A stretch of 6,816 nucleotides of DNA from Lactobacillaceae bacterium UBA639 (GTDB lineage Bacteria; Bacillota; Bacilli; Lactobacillales; Lactobacillaceae), in contig DBOT01000045.1 of the NCBI GenBank assembly GCA_002299975.1, forward strand, positions 1 to 6,816, written 5' to 3'. Below, piece after piece: positions 4,951 through 6,816 of this stretch (the first letter of the stretch is position 1; every line of letters starts with the position of its first letter). Below the pieces are notes generated by a model. That model did no database searches and was not told the DNA's origin. It saw only the letters and a program-made list of their open reading frames with translations. A program made the position numbers and the translations under genes.

Positions 4951-6788
4951 TATTCGTGTAAGTGATAATTGTAACTGGCCACGATGATGTTCTCACGTGA
5001 GTTCAGCACCGCCCGCAGACGAACACTGGTCTGGTTGTGCAGAGCCAGCTGCCATGGGTGCTTTGGAATGAACTGCGGAACCAGGACGGTTGTCGAGTAG
5101 TTCCGTGCCTCCGCCCGCTTGGCGATTACGTCAACGAAACGCAGGGTTGGCTTGGCAATTGAACGGTAGGAAGAGTGGATGTCAACGAAACGAACATCCG
5201 GGTACTCGGCCTTAAATTCGTTGGCCGTCTTGTGTTCCTTCCCAGGGTTTTCATCGAATGACACGTGCATCGCGATGACATAGTCACCGATGGACCGGGC
5301 ATAGTTAATTGCCCCCCGGGTCACCCGGGTTACGTTACCAACCAGGACAATGACGGTTGAGCCATCGTAGTCGTGAAGCTGAACCTTAGTCTTTTCAGCC
5401 ACCCGCAACTGTGCTGCCACCTTAACGTAGTGGGAGTGAACAGCGTGGAACAAGTAGAGCAGGAGCGGCATGATGATCAGGTATGGCCAAACATTACTGA
5501 AGTGCTGCCAGAAGAGGCAGATAACCAGGATAAAGGAAATCAGGGCCCCGACAAAGTTGATGAAGGCCTTGCCAACCCACCATCCTTCACGTTCCCGGAA
5601 CCAGTGGATAATCATCCCGGATTGGGAAAGTGTGAACGGTACGAACACCCCGACCGCGTATAGTGGGATCAGCATGTTGGTCTGACCATGGAAGATCAGG
5701 ATCAAGATGATGGCACCGATCGCCAGGGCAATGATCCCGTTGGAGTAGCCCAGCCGATCCCCACGGTCCATGAAGGCGTGCGGCATGTACTTATCCTTGG
5801 CCATGTTGAAGGCCAGGATTGGGAAAGCTGAGAACCCAGTGTTAGCAGCAACGGCCAGGATCATAGCTGTCGACAACTGCAGCAGGTAGAAGCCAATGCC
5901 GTGACCACCGAAGATCTGGGCCGCCATCTGGGACATGATCGTTGTCCGTGAGTTTGGTACCAGCCCCAGGTAGAAGCTGAAGAAGATGATGGCAATGAAG
6001 AAGAAGGCCAGGATGGCACTCATGATGGCCAGCGTTGTCGCCGCGTTCTTCTCCTTAGGCTTATTGAAGTTTGGTACCGCGTTACTTACGGCTTCCACCC
6101 CCGTCAGTGAGGATGAACCAGCCGAGAACGCCCGGATAAACAGGACAAATGACATCCCAGCAACCGGTGTCCCGTAGTCAGCAACCGCGTGGTAATGAAT
6201 CTGACCGGTAAGGATGTTGTAACCACCCCAGATGATCATGATCAGCGTCATTAAGACGAAGAAGTAGACCGGCACGGTCAGGAAGTTAGCACTCTCGCTC
6301 ATCCCCCGCAGGTTCATGAACATAATCAGCAGGACGATGATGATCGAGATCGGTACCGAATAGTGGTACAGGGCGGGGATTGCCGAGGTGATCGCTTCGG
6401 TCCCAGAAGTCGTGGAAACCGCCACGGTCAGCATGTAGTCAACCAGGAGGGATCCCCCAGCAAACAGCCCCCCGTTGCTACCCCAGTTTCGGGTGGCAAC
6501 CACATAGGCACCCCCACCACTCGGGTAAGCATGAATAATCTGTTGGTATGATAGCGTGATCGCCAGCAGTAAGATCAAAACAATTGCTGCGATCGGGATT
6601 GAGTACCAGATTGCCGCAGCCGACAGGGTTACCAGAACAGTCGTGATCTGCTCTGGACCATAAGCCACTGACGAAATGGCATCTGACGACAGCATCGCCA
6701 GGGCTTTAAACTTTGTTAAGTGGGTCTGCCCTTCATCAAGGGTCTTTAATGGTTTTCCAATTAACACGCGTTTAAGATAGCGCCACAT
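4950..6788 (-). CDS. kimA: KimA-type potassium importer (APC superfamily)
   Basis: A 612-residue membrane protein closely resembling Bacillus subtilis KimA (YdaO), a high-affinity proton-coupled K+ importer controlled by c-di-AMP. The N-terminus MWRYLKRVLIGKPLKT and ALAMLSSDAISSVAYG are family hallmarks. About twelve transmembrane helices span residues 30-460, followed by a cytosolic universal-stress-like domain (about 465-612) of the kind that binds c-di-AMP in KimA. Residues I recall as the B. subtilis K+ site are kept: Asp36, Tyr43, Asp117, Tyr118, Thr121, Ser125, Thr229/Glu232 (one position off) and Tyr377. I chose the ATG at 6788-6786, with GGAGG at 6800-6796 seven nt upstream; a TTG five codons earlier (6803) is less likely. 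The promoter and any leader lie outside. Many lactobacilli annotate it simply as amino acid permease, which is less likely here. Confidence 0.9.
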   Translation of the reverse strand: MWRYLKRVLIGKPLKTLDEGQTHLTKFKALAMLSSDAISSVAYGPEQITTVLVTLSAAAIWYSIPIAAIVLILLLAITLSYQQIIHAYPSGGGAYVVATRNWGSNGGLFAGGSLLVDYMLTVAVSTTSGTEAITSAIPALYHYSVPISIIIVLLIMFMNLRGMSESANFLTVPVYFFVLMTLIMIIWGGYNILTGQIHYHAVADYGTPVAGMSFVLFIRAFSAGSSSLTGVEAVSNAVPNFNKPKEKNAATTLAIMSAILAFFFIAIIFFSFYLGLVPNSRTTIMSQMAAQIFGGHGIGFYLLQLSTAMILAVAANTGFSAFPILAFNMAKDKYMPHAFMDRGDRLGYSNGIIALAIGAIILILIFHGQTNMLIPLYAVGVFVPFTLSQSGMIIHWFREREGWWVGKAFINFVGALISFILVICLFWQHFSNVWPYLIIMPLLLYLFHAVHSHYVKVAAQLRVAEKTKVQLHDYDGSTVIVLVGNVTRVTRGAINYARSIGDYVIAMHVSFDENPGKEHKTANEFKAEYPDVRFVDIHSSYRSIAKPTLRFVDVIAKRAEARNYSTTVLVPQFIPKHPWQLALHNQTSVRLRAVLNSRENIIVASYNYHLHE

Positions 6789-6816
6789 TTCTCTCCCTCC
6801 CAATGATTTTGATTTG

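Overview
The window looks like a chromosomal, housekeeping stretch of a low-GC-phylum Gram-positive bacterium of the family Lactobacillaceae. Gene order (secA, long-form hpf, comFC, comFA, then a divergent yigZ-type gene) is the standard lactobacillus arrangement. The GC-rich third codon positions and the protein sequences suggest Limosilactobacillus (L. fermentum/reuteri group); the genus is inference, the family is well supported. I see no mobile element, CRISPR array, rRNA or tRNA.

Layout, left to right. 1-1052 (-) is the 5' part of secA, running off the left edge. 1053-1255 holds the hpf terminator, a possible secA promoter and a palindrome in the secA leader. 1256-1798 (-) is the long ribosome hibernation factor gene hpf, with its own promoter at 1875-1903 and a leader built almost entirely of small inverted repeats. 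1931-2608 (-) is comFC. It overlaps comFA (2605-3932, -) by 4 bp. comFA carries a single-base deletion at about 3471, so its ATPase is split between two frames. 3995-4636 (+) is a YigZ/IMPACT-family gene transcribed divergently from comFA. 4633-4893 (-) is a small three-helix membrane protein of unknown function that converges on yigZ with overlapping stop codons. 4950-6788 (-) is a KimA-type potassium importer whose promoter and leader lie beyond the right edge.

Function. comFA and comFC belong to the late-competence DNA uptake machinery. hpf lies directly downstream and may be reached by comF read-through as well as by its own promoter. secA is the essential Sec translocase motor. kimA serves potassium homeostasis and could pass read-through transcription to the small membrane protein gene. 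The most notable features are the comFA frameshift, and the yigZ/small-gene junction, where each gene's intrinsic terminator lies inside the coding sequence of the other.
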